A DNA stretch of 64,000 nt from Epilithonimonas lactis (GCF_900110605.1 NZ_FOFI01000001.1:930001-994000); one strand, 5' to 3'. Positions 1-8,112 are shown, counted from the first letter of the stretch. Translations and numbers: made by a program. Notes: generated from the letters alone by a model not told the origin.

Positions 1-314
1 CTGAGACAATTGGTGGATGCGAGTCCAAAACGTCATTAGCTGTTTTAGCTTATAATGATACTTTAGGAGTGAATAATCCGAGCAGTAATATCAAGCTTCA
101 AATTTATCCCAACCCAGTTAATGATGTATTACATTTCAGTGGTGAAGAAAAAATTACTAAGATTGTGATTATGTCTATTGATGGTAAGAAAGTCTCTGAG
201 AAAACAATGTCGAACGAAAGGAAACTAAACGTCCACACATTGATTCAAGGAACTTATCTGATTAACATCTTTACAGATAAGGGTGTACAAACAATCAAGT
301 TTATTAAGAAATAA
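1..314 (+). CDS. C-terminal end of a T9SS-exported protein (partial)
   Basis: The frame is open to the left edge of the window, so this is the tail of a longer gene. The last ~75 residues form a type IX secretion type A sorting domain: the IYPNPVNDVLHF motif, then the beta-rich segment that ends GTYLINIFTDKG..TIKFIKK at the terminus. In this family the domain directs outer-membrane translocation and is then cleaved. The cargo domain lies outside the window, so the function of the mature protein cannot be given. A strong terminator follows 20 bases after the stop. Confidence 0.85.
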   Translation, partial: ETIGGCESKTSLAVLAYNDTLGVNNPSSNIKLQIYPNPVNDVLHFSGEEKITKIVIMSIDGKKVSEKTMSNERKLNVHTLIQGTYLINIFTDKGVQTIKFIKK

Positions 315-334
315 TAATTTAATAAAATTATTAT

Positions 335-372
335 AAAAAGAGCCATTGCAAATGTAATGGCTCTTTTTTTTT
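335..372 (+). terminator. Rho-independent terminator
   Basis: Inverted repeat AAAAAGAGCCATT / AATGGCTCTTTTT with an 8-base loop and a run of T. It ends the T9SS gene. Confidence 0.85.
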
Positions 373-420
373 GTTAGGTAATAATAAACTGAAAAAAGAT
401 AAAAGCGTGTATTTTATCGC

Positions 421-500
421 ATATTCAGTCGAATTTGGATAGATACGCGCTATAAATACAGCGGTTATATAAAAGTTACAGGCAATGTTAGGACACCCAA
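421..500 (+). repeat. Degenerate boundary repeat, copy A
   Basis: This stretch shares TTGGATAG, the small hairpin CGCT..TACAGCG, TATA and a closing TTAGG with a second stretch near 2155-2245, in the same order. The two copies bracket the Crp/Fnr-SDR pair. They may be boundaries of a mobile cassette, but no integrase or canonical attC core is visible. Confidence 0.35.
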
Positions 501-534
501 GCCAATAAAAAAAATTTGACAACACTAACTGCTT

Positions 535-550
535 TTTACCAATTTGTAAA
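535..550 (+). promoter_or_regulatory. Inverted-repeat operator upstream of the Crp/Fnr gene
   Basis: TTTACCAATTTGTAAA is 14/16 identical to the site at 1155-1170. Its centre lies about 41 bases upstream of the expected transcript start set by the -7 element TAACTTTG (571-578). That is the classical class II activator position of Crp/Fnr proteins. Autoregulation by the adjacent gene is inferred. Confidence 0.55.
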
Positions 551-570
551 TGACAGACGTAGCTATTTGC

Positions 571-578
571 TAACTTTG
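571..578 (+). promoter_or_regulatory. -7 promoter element of the Crp/Fnr gene
   Basis: TAACTTTG matches the Bacteroidota TAnnTTTG consensus. The ATG is only 5 bases further on, so the transcript is probably leaderless. Confidence 0.6.
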
Positions 579-583
579 CGACA

Positions 584-1150
584 ATGAAAGAATTGATAGA
601 ATATATTTTGCAATTTGGCAACTTGAACAAACAGCAAATTGACCTTATTGCAGGCAAAGCGACAGAGTTAAAACTTTCGAAAGAAAACTATTTTTCGGAA
701 GCGGGAAAAATTCCCCGACAAGTCGGTTTCCTTGTGGACGGCGTTGTTCGTGGTTGTTATTATAATAACAAAGGTGAAGAAATTACCCGATGTTTCATAA
801 CTGAAAATAGCCTTATAGCTGACTATATTAATTTTGAAGCTCATACAGTATCTACTGAATATTTGCAGGCTTGTACTGATTGTAAACTGATTTTATTTTC
901 AAAAGATAATTGGGATGAGCTTACTCATACCATTGTGGGTTGGGATAATATCAAAAACAAAATGGTTCAAAAATGCCTTTATCAAAAATCGAGAAAAAGT
1001 CCTGTAATTTCAGAAGATGCTACTACTCGGTATCTTGAATTTATGAATAATCATCCATCCCTTATAAATAGAATCCCTTTAACTTATATTGCATCTTATT
1101 TAGGAGTTACTCAACAATCATTAAGCAGAATTAGAAAAAATATACGTTAG
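584..1150 (+). CDS. Crp/Fnr-family transcriptional regulator
   Basis: A protein of 188 residues, the usual length for the short Bacteroidota members. Residues ~10-115 form the cyclic-nucleotide-binding-like jelly roll (GFLVDGVVRGCYYNNKGEE) and residues ~135-186 the winged HTH that ends YLGVTQQSLSRIRKNIR. Ligands of such proteins are mostly unknown and no haem or Fe-S cysteine set stands out. The ATG lies 5 bases after a TAnnTTTG box, so translation is probably leaderless. The downstream SDR gene carries the same inverted repeat at the same distance from its promoter, so it is the likely target. Confidence 0.9.
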   Translation: MKELIEYILQFGNLNKQQIDLIAGKATELKLSKENYFSEAGKIPRQVGFLVDGVVRGCYYNNKGEEITRCFITENSLIADYINFEAHTVSTEYLQACTDCKLILFSKDNWDELTHTIVGWDNIKNKMVQKCLYQKSRKSPVISEDATTRYLEFMNNHPSLINRIPLTYIASYLGVTQQSLSRIRKNIR

Positions 1151-1154
1151 ATTT

Positions 1155-1170
1155 TTTACCAAATGGTAAA
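1155..1170 (+). promoter_or_regulatory. Inverted-repeat operator upstream of the SDR gene
   Basis: TTTACCAAATGGTAAA has perfect 6-base arms. It sits 21 bases before a -7-like CAATTTTG (1192-1199), nearly the same geometry as the 535-550 site (20 bases). It probably binds the Crp/Fnr protein encoded just upstream. Confidence 0.55.
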
Positions 1171-1224
1171 TCAGCTCATTTTTATTCATTGCAATTTTGC
1201 ATTATTAATTTAAAAGAATAAAAA

Positions 1225-1965
1225 ATGAAATCAGCATTAATCACAGGGGCTAATAAAGGTATTGGCTTAGCCACAGCAAAAGAGTTATTACAAAATGAAT
1301 ATTTTGTTTACATTGGTTGTAGAGATATTCAGAAAGGAGAAGTAGCAGTAAATGATCTATTAGCAAATGGTTTTGGAAATATAAAAGCTATCGAATTAGA
1401 TGTTACCAATTCAAAATCTATTTTATCAGCTAAAAACATCATTGAAAAGGAACAAGGTAAATTAGATGTTTTGATAAATAATGCAGGAATTTCTGGTGGT
1501 TTTCCACAATCCGCACTTACTGCCACATTGGAACAATTCTATTCAGTATTTGCAACTAACCTATTTGGTGTGGTAAGTGTAACGCAAATATTTGTTGAGT
1601 TACTAAAAAAAGCAGAACAACCTCGAATTGTAAATGTAAGTACTGCTATGGCTTCAATTACAATTGCTTCTAATCCAGAAAGTCCCACAAATGAATTTAA
1701 AACATCGGTATACCAATCAAGTAAAGCAGCATTAAATATGTACACTGTAAATCTTGCGTATGAACTTCGTGATAGTAGTAAATTTAAAATAAATATGGTT
1801 TGCCCAGGTTATACCCAAACTGATTTTACAGGACATCAAGGTACAAGTACTCCTGAACAAGCAGGAAAACGAATTGCTAAATATGCTATGATTGACGAAA
1901 AGGGACCAACAGGAAAGTTTATTAGCGAAGAATACTTTCCAGAACCTGCAAGTTGTCCTTGGTAA
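1225..1965 (+). CDS. SDR-family NAD(P)-dependent oxidoreductase
   Basis: A classical short-chain dehydrogenase of 246 residues. It shows the dinucleotide-binding TGANKGIG (res 7-14), NNAG (85-88), the catalytic Ser in NVST near 139, and YxxxK (Y163, K167). The family reduces or oxidises carbonyl/alcohol substrates; the substrate cannot be inferred. It follows the Crp/Fnr gene by 74 bases and has its own promoter with a matching operator, so it is probably the regulated enzyme of a two-gene module. Carbonyl-reductase-type detoxification is plausible but unproven. Confidence 0.9.
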   Translation: MKSALITGANKGIGLATAKELLQNEYFVYIGCRDIQKGEVAVNDLLANGFGNIKAIELDVTNSKSILSAKNIIEKEQGKLDVLINNAGISGGFPQSALTATLEQFYSVFATNLFGVVSVTQIFVELLKKAEQPRIVNVSTAMASITIASNPESPTNEFKTSVYQSSKAALNMYTVNLAYELRDSSKFKINMVCPGYTQTDFTGHQGTSTPEQAGKRIAKYAMIDEKGPTGKFISEEYFPEPASCPW

Positions 1966-2272
1966 AAGACGGTGAAATATTAAGGAACTAAAAACACTGC
2001 CTGTAACAAGGTATTTCCATAATGGGGGCTGACGGAGCTCATCAACAATTGTTACCTATATCAGCCTTTGCACTATATTTTTACTGACGGTTTCAATTGC
2101 CCCACTTCGGCAATACCCAAAGAGTTAATAATTACTTTTAAAATCTCACAAAACGAATACTTGGATAGCCCATAGTACTGCGATTAGGGTGGTTATGCGC
2201 TATTGTACAGCGGATATAAATAATTTTTAAGCCATTTTAGGCAAGCCTAAACTGAAAATAATTACTAACAAT
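1966..2272. other. Gene-free stretch with a nested attC-like hairpin and boundary repeat copy B
   Basis: From 2004 to 2127 complementary blocks are nested: TAAC/GTTA, GGTATT/AATACC and GGGGC/GCCCC. From ~2155 to 2245 lies the second copy of the boundary repeat seen at 421-500 (TTGGATAG, CGCTATTGTACAGCG hairpin, TATA, TTTAGG). The fold resembles integron attC sites, but the RYYYAAC and GTTRRRY cores are not matched. No coding potential is seen. Confidence 0.35.
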
Positions 2273-2743
2273 ATGAAGACAGAAACTACAGTAAAACGAA
2301 CGACATCAGACGATCAGGATTTTCAAGAATTGGCCAATGAGTTGGAACGAGACCTCAAAATTCGAGATGGAGACCAACATTTACTTTACTCTGAACTAAA
2401 TAAAATTGACAGAATACCAAATGCAGTTGTTGTGTATTTGAATGGAGTACCGACAGGATGCGGTGCTATCAGAAAATATGACCAAGAAAATATCGAAGTT
2501 AAGCGCATGTTTGTAAAACCCGGAAATCGTGGGAAGAAAATAGCAACAACGATCTTGACCGAGTTGGAGAACTGGTCTGTAGAGTTAGGATATAGAAATT
2601 GCGTTTTGGAGACAGGTCTAAATCAGCCCGAAGCCATTGAGTTCTATAAAGCAAACCAATATTCCATAATTCCCAATTTCGGAAAGTATAAAAATAGCGA
2701 AAACAGCGTCTGTTTTAAAAAGCCTTTGAGAACACTTCTATAA
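2273..2743 (+). CDS. GNAT-family N-acetyltransferase
   Basis: A protein of 156 residues with a single GNAT fold. Strand beta4 and motif A read EVKRMFVKPGNRGKKIA, with the R-G-K-K-I-A acetyl-CoA pyrophosphate loop. Motif B contains EAIEFYKANQY. Members acetylate amines of small molecules or proteins using acetyl-CoA; the acceptor is unknown. The gene stands alone between the boundary repeat at ~2155-2245 and the proposed island end at 2866, which fits a single-gene cassette. Confidence 0.85.
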   Translation: MKTETTVKRTTSDDQDFQELANELERDLKIRDGDQHLLYSELNKIDRIPNAVVVYLNGVPTGCGAIRKYDQENIEVKRMFVKPGNRGKKIATTILTELENWSVELGYRNCVLETGLNQPEAIEFYKANQYSIIPNFGKYKNSENSVCFKKPLRTLL

Positions 2744-2865
2744 TCAAGGGTAGACCAGGCATTGTATGAAAGTAAAATAGAAAAAACGGTTTATAACAGT
2801 GCAACTCAGCAAATCTGGTTCTTAGTGGCTTCAGCCTTCGAATTTCATGAAGAAAGTATATCTTC

Positions 2866-2879
2866 GGCGGAGAGAGAGG
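2866..2879 (+). repeat. Candidate attL: 14-bp copy of the tRNA-Ser 3' end
   Basis: GGCGGAGAGAGAGG occurs here and, in the same orientation, at 20660-20673. There it covers the CCA, discriminator and acceptor-stem end of tRNA-Ser. The integrase gene lies beside the tRNA copy. This is the arrangement left by tRNA-targeting tyrosine recombinases, but the match is short and purine-rich. The 60-codon frame across this site (2762-2944) resembles no known protein and is not called. Confidence 0.45.
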
Positions 2880-3073
2880 TGAATTGGCTTTTCCGCAAAT
2901 GCATAATTATGAGAAGCGTTAATTATTACCATTTAAATCTCTAAAAAACGATTAAATTTTAATTCATTTTAAATTCATTCAGAATTAGGTCTTAAAACAA
3001 CGCTTTTTTATCATTATAAAAGATTTCAATAACCGTTTTGTAGTAAAAAAGTTTTGTCAGAATTTGTTAAAAG

Positions 3074-3107
3074 AAAAAGCCGGAGATTTAAACTTCCGGC
3101 TTTTTTT
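3074..3107 (-). terminator. Terminator of the enoyl-CoA hydratase-like gene
   Basis: Stem AAAAAGCCGGA / TCCGGCTTTTT with flanking A and T runs. It can work in both directions and lies 14 bases past the stop of the minus-strand gene. Confidence 0.75.
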
Positions 3108-3120
3108 AATTGAGTCATTA

Positions 3121-3960
3121 TTACAAACTGCGCAATAAAGTTTCAATCTCTTTTTCAACATCTGGTGTCTGCGCACCTTTTTTCATAATTGAACTAAAAA
3201 TTTCAGCAGCTTTTGGCTTTGAAACTAATTCCAGCCAACCATCATTTTCTTTCTGATAACCCTGCTGCAGATTTGCGGGAGGCAAAACTTTTTTCACAGT
3301 GGCAACAACACCATCAGGAAGGGAAGCGATCTGCTGTGCAAGTTTATCAACAAACAGGTCTATTTCCGAATCAGGAACTGAGCGGTTGATCCAGCCATAA
3401 CGCTCTGCATCTTTGGCATCAAATAGTTCAGCACCCAAAATAACTTCCAATACTCGGTTTCGAGGCATCTTCTCTGACAGATATTGTGTGGCGCCACCGC
3501 CGGGAATAATTCCCATCAAAGCTTCGGTCTGACCTATTTTCCCAGTTTCCAGCGACGCAAAGCTCATGTCTGCTGCAGCTACAAATTCAGCACCTCCTGC
3601 TCTGGCTATTCCTTTCAATTTCACAATCGTAACCTGTGGTTGCCTTCTAATAATTTCACCGATGGTTTGAAAAATATTTAATCCTTCGTAGACATCTTTT
3701 GTAAGTTCTTCGACTGCTTCCTGGTCATCCAGGATATTGATATCCACGTGCGCGATAAAAAATTCAGAATTATCACTTTCAAAAACAATAACTTTAACTG
3801 TATCATCCCCGGCATACTCCTGAAGTACAGTTTTCAATTCCTTCATAAGCTTTGTTCCCAGTACATTGACTGGCGGATTATTGATGAAAATGGTAGCAAC
3901 TCCGCCGTTGCGTTCTGTTCTGATTGTTTGGTACACTTCATTTTTCATAATGTTACTCAT
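3121..3960 (-). CDS. Enoyl-CoA hydratase/isomerase-family protein
   Basis: Crotonase fold of ~280 residues: an N-terminal INNPPVNVLG strand-loop, the oxyanion-hole region ending IARAGGAEFVAAADM with a Glu in the catalytic position, and GGGATQYL. The first oxyanion segment reads SEFFIAHVD rather than the usual CAGAD, so activity may be divergent. The frame runs upstream to 4038, but a TAnnTTTG box (TACATTTG, minus strand, 3995-4002) lies inside that extension. The start at 3960 (MSNIMKNEV), or 3948, is therefore preferred. It is divergent from an HxlR gene that probably regulates it. Confidence 0.85.
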   Translation of the reverse strand: MSNIMKNEVYQTIRTERNGGVATIFINNPPVNVLGTKLMKELKTVLQEYAGDDTVKVIVFESDNSEFFIAHVDINILDDQEAVEELTKDVYEGLNIFQTIGEIIRRQPQVTIVKLKGIARAGGAEFVAAADMSFASLETGKIGQTEALMGIIPGGGATQYLSEKMPRNRVLEVILGAELFDAKDAERYGWINRSVPDSEIDLFVDKLAQQIASLPDGVVATVKKVLPPANLQQGYQKENDGWLELVSKPKAAEIFSSIMKKGAQTPDVEKEIETLLRSL

Positions 3961-3994
3961 TCTGATTTTATTAAATTTGTATTGTAATGAGTAG

Positions 3995-4002
3995 CAAATG
4001 TA
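3995..4002 (-). promoter_or_regulatory. -7 element of the enoyl-CoA hydratase-like gene
   Basis: TACATTTG on the minus strand, about 35 bases before the chosen start codon. Confidence 0.55.
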
Positions 4003-4028
4003 CTGTTCAATGATTTTGAAATAGGAAA

Positions 4029-4048
4029 TGCTATTCAAAAGTATAGCA
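4029..4048 (+). promoter_or_regulatory. Inverted repeat at the HxlR start codon
   Basis: TGCTAT / ATAGCA with an 8-base spacer ends directly before the ATG at 4050, in the divergent promoter region. It is a candidate operator for the HxlR protein; no binding consensus is known to me for this member. Confidence 0.35.
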
Positions 4049-4049
4049 G

Positions 4050-4403
4050 ATGAAACAGGAAAGCACTTCTCATATATGTACTGTTAAAGATCAGATCGAT
4101 ATTAAATATGTCGAGGACACACTATATGTTTTGCATGGGAAATGGAGATTGTCAATTATAATATCCCTCTACAATGGCAATCGACGATATCGGGAAATCG
4201 CCCGAAGCATTCCCAAGATCACCTTCACGATGCTCTCAAAAGAATTAAAATTTATGGAACTCAATAATCTTGTGAAAAGATCGGAAGATCCGGATTTTCC
4301 AAAAATGGTAGAGTATGAGCTAACAGACTACAGTGAGTCGCTATATCCAATTATAGAAAAAATGTTGGAATGGGGTAAATCTCACAGAAAAGAAATTACC
4401 TGA
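4050..4403 (+). CDS. HxlR-family winged-helix regulator
   Basis: A protein of 117 residues with the diagnostic HxlR core: LHGKWRLSIIISLYNGNRRYREI, then MLSKELKFMELNNLVKR (recognition helix and wing) and YELTDYSESLYPIIEKMLEWG near the C terminus. The family often responds to aldehydes, quinones or redox stress, and the cysteine at residue 9 could be a sensor. It is divergent from the crotonase-family gene across ~90 bases, which suggests control of that gene and of itself. Confidence 0.9.
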   Translation: MKQESTSHICTVKDQIDIKYVEDTLYVLHGKWRLSIIISLYNGNRRYREIARSIPKITFTMLSKELKFMELNNLVKRSEDPDFPKMVEYELTDYSESLYPIIEKMLEWGKSHRKEIT

Positions 4404-4594
4404 AGCGAATGAAGTTTAGAGACCGGTCCATAGGAACAAAGTAGTTTATCAAAAGTGATTAATTTTATAGTCCCTTCATTGTATTTAAACTCTTTTATCG
4501 ATGGTAGGAATAAATAGTATCGTATGATAAACTTTGGTACTTATGCAACAAATTACATTCAAAAATGCATTTTAATGAACAAGAATTTTGAACT

Positions 4595-5041
4595 TTAATC
4601 GATCTTCTTTTTTCTTGGCAAGCCAATTTCGTGTTCTTGCGGATACGGATCACGCGAGGTCATACTTACATCCTCCCGTAGGCTTCTCTCCATCTCACGG
4701 GCTTTATGCTGATCCATAGAATATCGGGGATCTGCAACCAATGGCATCTTCGCCATCTTTGTAATGGTGACCGTCGGAAAATGATAATCGACCTCTACAG
4801 TACCTAATAACAAATAAATTCCCCCTTCCTTAAAAGGAAACTTTCTCAGACTGTCAGGAAAATGGGCCGTATCAAAATATTCTCCCTCGGCATCGATCCA
4901 AGTCCCGAAATACATATCGTCCTTTTTACCGGGTTGGTTTTTGCTTTTAATTGGAACGTGCTTTCTTGAAATTAGATAGGCTAACATTTTAACTTGTCTC
5001 TTATGATATTTGAGCAAGTCTTTTACCAATACGTGACCTCG
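4595..5041 (-). pseudogene. C-terminal fragment of a DNA polymerase III alpha subunit (DnaE-like)
   Basis: About 148 codons read as the end of a Bacteroidota DnaE-type polymerase: HVLVKDLLKYHKRQVKMLAYLI, then FGTWIDAEGEYFDTAHFPDSL and GGIYLLLGTVEVDYHFPTV (OB-fold region). The polymerase and PHP domains are absent. An open frame continues to 5260, but its first ~73 codons are the antisense of a PAS-domain fragment on the other strand. The true fragment therefore ends at a junction near 5041. It is a relic, not a functional enzyme. Confidence 0.7.
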
Positions 5042-5565
5042 GATAATAGCTGGAGAAAAAGTTGAAAATTTTGAAACTGTCAGAATTTCCAGGGATGGCA
5101 AATTTATTTCCTTGTCACTCAACATATCTCCGATCCTAGATGGAGACGGGAAAGTTATTGGAGCATCAAAAATATCACGTGATATCTCGGAACGGAAAAA
5201 AGCTCGGGAAAAACAGGTTATGCTTGCATCCATTGTTGCTGCATCAGATGATGCCATCATCAGTAAAATGTTACAGGGAATTGTTACCAGCTGGAATCCA
5301 GCAGCGGAGCGTTTGTTTGGCTTTGCAGAGGAGCAGGCAATTGGTCAACATATTTCGCTCATTTATTCCTGATGACAGGTTAGATGAAGAAACATACATT
5401 ATTGGAGAAGTTAGCAGAGGTACAAAGGTTGACCACTTTCAAACGGTTCGTAAAACGAAAAAAGGGAAATTAGTGCCCCTTTCGTTGACGGTTTTCCCGG
5501 TTATCGATGAAGGCGGAAATATCATTGGTGCTTCTAAAAATGCCTCGCAATTGCAAATTTTGTGA
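5037..5565 (+). pseudogene. PAS-domain sensor kinase fragment, frameshifted
   Basis: The frame reads EKVENFETVRISRDGKFISL, then ISPILDGDGKVIGASKISRDISERKKA, which ends one PAS domain. A second PAS begins (IVAASDDAIISKM..GIVTSWNPAAERLFG). One extra T near 5364 shifts the frame; after it the match resumes as PDDRLDEE and HFQTVRKTKKGKLVPLSL to GASKNA. There is no start region and no kinase core, so both ends are truncated. The left end abuts the DnaE fragment, which marks a recombination scar. Confidence 0.7.
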
Positions 5566-5704
5566 TAAGTTTACGTTGTGTTTTCGCAAGGATTTTATCT
5601 TTAAAAATCATTATTAAATAATCTCAGAATACGATAATTATATTGACATCTATTAGATAGGTAAAAATAATGTAAAAACAAACTTGCAATGTGAAATATT
5701 AAAT

Positions 5705-5731
5705 AGATAATCGATTTATTTCCGATTATCT
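5705..5731 (+). promoter_or_regulatory. Inverted-repeat operator of the abiE operon
   Basis: AGATAATCG / CGATTATCT is a perfect 9-bp inverted repeat with a 9-base spacer, 11 bases upstream of the -7 element TACATTTG (5743-5750). AbiEi antitoxins are known to repress their own operon through promoter inverted repeats, so this is the likely binding site. Confidence 0.6.
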
Positions 5732-5754
5732 GTTTTTATTTTTACATTTGTACT

Positions 5755-6384
5755 GTGAGTATTGAAGTCTTAATCCGAAAATATAGTGCACACCCGATTC
5801 CTCATCAGGTGTTGATAAGCCTTTTGCAGGGGTATAAGAGACCGAATGATAAAATTCATTCCTTGATAAATGAAGAAAAACTAATCTCATTGAAAAAAGG
5901 TCTGTACGTTTGGAATAGTGATTCTTTACCCGAGAACTTCAGTATTGCAAATATTCTTTACACGCCAAGTTACATTTCAGTAGAATCGGCATTGTCATTT
6001 TACGGATTGATTCCGGAACGTGTTTTTTCAGTAAGTTCAATGACGTTCAAAACGTCAAAAAAATTCTCAAACTCACTCGGTAACTTCGAATATATCAAAA
6101 TTCCAACACCATATTATTCATTTGGAATTAAAAGAATTTCTATCAGAGATGGGCAATTTTGTTTGATGGCAACTGGAGAAAAAGCCTTGATGGACAAAGT
6201 TATTACAACACCTGGCATCATCATTAGAAGTGAGATCTCTGCTCAAAAGTTTTTGTTCGAAAATCTAAGAATGGATGATGAGCAATTGAAGATATTCAAT
6301 ACCAAAGAAATGAGAACTTGGTTGGAATTTGCTCCTAAAAAAGAATCTTTGTTGAATGTTATAAAAACTATAGAAAATTTATGA
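5755..6384 (+). CDS. abiEi: AbiEi-type antitoxin / repressor (type IV toxin-antitoxin)
   Basis: A protein of 209 residues. The N-terminal ~50 residues form the winged HTH ending LISLKKGLYVW. The rest is the AbiEi antitoxin domain with YISVESALSFYGLIPE and the GEKALMDKV region. It starts with GTG at 5755, only 5 bases after the -7 box TACATTTG, so translation is probably leaderless. In the family this protein counters the nucleotidyltransferase toxin without binding it and represses the operon. It overlaps the toxin gene by 4 bases (ATGA). Confidence 0.88.
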   Translation: MSIEVLIRKYSAHPIPHQVLISLLQGYKRPNDKIHSLINEEKLISLKKGLYVWNSDSLPENFSIANILYTPSYISVESALSFYGLIPERVFSVSSMTFKTSKKFSNSLGNFEYIKIPTPYYSFGIKRISIRDGQFCLMATGEKALMDKVITTPGIIIRSEISAQKFLFENLRMDDEQLKIFNTKEMRTWLEFAPKKESLLNVIKTIENL

Positions 6385-7235
6385 TACAAGATTGGATAGC
6401 AGAATATAAACCCAAAACTGCCGATGATTACAAACAGGCATTGCGTGAAATAATGCAACAATTGGCACTGGCAGGATTATCCCGTGGTGGTTTTTTTTCA
6501 AAAGCTGCTTTTTACGGAGGCACTGCTTTGCAGATTTTTTATGGACTTGATCGATTCTCGGAGGATCTGGACTTTTCTTTGTTGCAAGAAGATGAAAATT
6601 TCGATCTAGAGTATTATCTCAAGTTCATTGAGGATGAATTTTTGGCTCAAGGTATGGTTGTCACCATCAAAACAAAACATAAATCGGTTGTTTCCGCCAT
6701 AGAATGTGCGTTCTTGAAGTCAGAGACCTTTTGGGGAGAACTCATTTTGGAAACTTCGGTTCCAGGACTAGGTATCAAACAAAATATCGGATTAAAAATA
6801 AAAATTGAAGTAGATACAAAACCACCTTTAGGTTTTGAGACAGAAGAAAAATTGCTTTTAAAACCATATTCGTTTTATGTGAAATGTTTTGTGCTAGAGG
6901 ATCTATTTGCAGGTAAAATGCACGCTTTACTTTTCAGAAAGTGGGGAAATAATGTTAAAGGTCGTGACTGGTATGATCTGGAATGGTATATTAGAAAAGG
7001 CGTTAATTTGAATCTTCAGCATTTCTTATCAAGAGCAAAAGACAGTTCTGATTGGGGAAGAGAAACTATTTCTGAAACAGAATTCACAGTGATGCTGACA
7101 GAGCGAATCGAAAATCTGAATGTCGAAATAGCTAAGAGAGATGTAGAAAGATTTATCCATAATCCAAAAATATTGGATATTTGGTCTAAACAGTATTTTT
7201 TAGATCTGGTTAAAATGCTAAAAATAAAAGAATAA
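6381..7235 (+). CDS. abiEii: AbiEii-type nucleotidyltransferase toxin
   Basis: A protein of 284 residues with the DUF1814/AbiEii nucleotidyltransferase signature: GGTAL at 46-50 and DRFSEDLDFSL at 57-67, with D62 and D64 as metal-binding residues. Later come LEDLFAGKMHALLFRKW and RDWYDLEWY. Family members such as MenT and AbiEii transfer nucleotides and arrest growth, aborting phage infection. All visible motifs are intact, so the pair is probably functional. It lies in the proposed genomic island. Confidence 0.88.
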   Translation: MIQDWIAEYKPKTADDYKQALREIMQQLALAGLSRGGFFSKAAFYGGTALQIFYGLDRFSEDLDFSLLQEDENFDLEYYLKFIEDEFLAQGMVVTIKTKHKSVVSAIECAFLKSETFWGELILETSVPGLGIKQNIGLKIKIEVDTKPPLGFETEEKLLLKPYSFYVKCFVLEDLFAGKMHALLFRKWGNNVKGRDWYDLEWYIRKGVNLNLQHFLSRAKDSSDWGRETISETEFTVMLTERIENLNVEIAKRDVERFIHNPKILDIWSKQYFLDLVKMLKIKE

Positions 7236-8112
7236 TTTTACCACTTTGGTACACCTCGTATTTTGTAGATCATCATCAATAAAGTCTTCTACAGATACTG
7301 TATTAGTTTATGACCAAGAGGAGCATATCTTATAGGACCTTTATTGCTGATCTAATTCCTTAGAGCCAAAAAAAGAACGGGATTGACAATCACTAATTAA
7401 GGATTTAACTTGTAATATTTGCAATTTAATTCCTAATACTGCTGCTTCTGCATTGTTAACGACCGCATCGGACTAACCGGATTTTTTTTCAACTGATTCG
7501 ACCGCATTCTTGATGGTTTCCGGCTTTTGAACATCCAAATCTACATTTAGAATGTTTTTCAATTGATTTAATTCTGCCTCATTGTCAGTGGTACGCATCG
7601 TTGCGATCACGTTCCACCTTCTTTTTGAAATTTTAAGACAGAGTCTCTTCCAATTCCTGAAGACCTACCTGTAATTAATACTGTTTTCATTTTATTAATT
7701 TAAATTTTTTGAATAACAGGATTGATCTCATCTTTTAATTAATGGACTGCCTGTGTCGCATAACCTTTCTCCGCAACTAATTCTGAATGATTTTTCAAAT
7801 CTTCTTCCAAATAGCATTTCTCAACAACATAATAAACTGTGGAATATTCTTTTACAGATAGAATTTCATACACAATAAAAACTTTTTCTTGCGCTGTTCC
7901 TGAAACAGTTATTAAAAAGTAATTCTAATTCTTTAGTTGATGAATCGTTGATAGATTCAAATTTTGTAATCTGTAATCATAATGATCTTTTTGATAATGC
8001 AAAGTTATCTTGAGGTCTGCCTGAAAAATTGTTCGGTTCAAAACAGATACTGTATCATTCAAACAGCATGATCATGGTAATATTTATGAAAACAGACATA
8101 ATTTTTTTTATT
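7236..8112. other. Gene-free stretch with decayed genes
   Basis: No intact gene is present in 877 bases. The minus strand holds a broken SDR gene (7400-7690) and a further frame open from 7739 to ~7925 without a start. Its residues (EKVFIVYEI near the upper end, HSELVAEKGYATQAV at the end) faintly recall small ABM-type monooxygenases, but this is not secure. Confidence 0.6.
7400..7690 (-). pseudogene. SDR oxidoreductase remnant
   Basis: The ATG at 7690 begins MKTVLITGRSSGIGRDS, the SDR cofactor motif. A one-base deletion after FQKEG shifts the frame. It then continues NVIATMRTTDNEAELNQL, runs into an in-frame TAG, and reads on as SDAVVNNAEAA, the degraded NNAG motif. The catalytic Tyr-Lys half is missing. 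It was probably once the target gene of the neighbouring HxlR regulator. Confidence 0.75.

Noticed and set aside
2762-2944. 60-codon plus-strand frame
   Set aside because: No homology pattern, atypical composition, and it crosses the candidate att repeat.
5042-5260. N-terminal part of a 221-residue minus-strand frame
   Set aside because: It is the antisense of a clear PAS-domain fragment; only the DnaE part from 5041 down is real.
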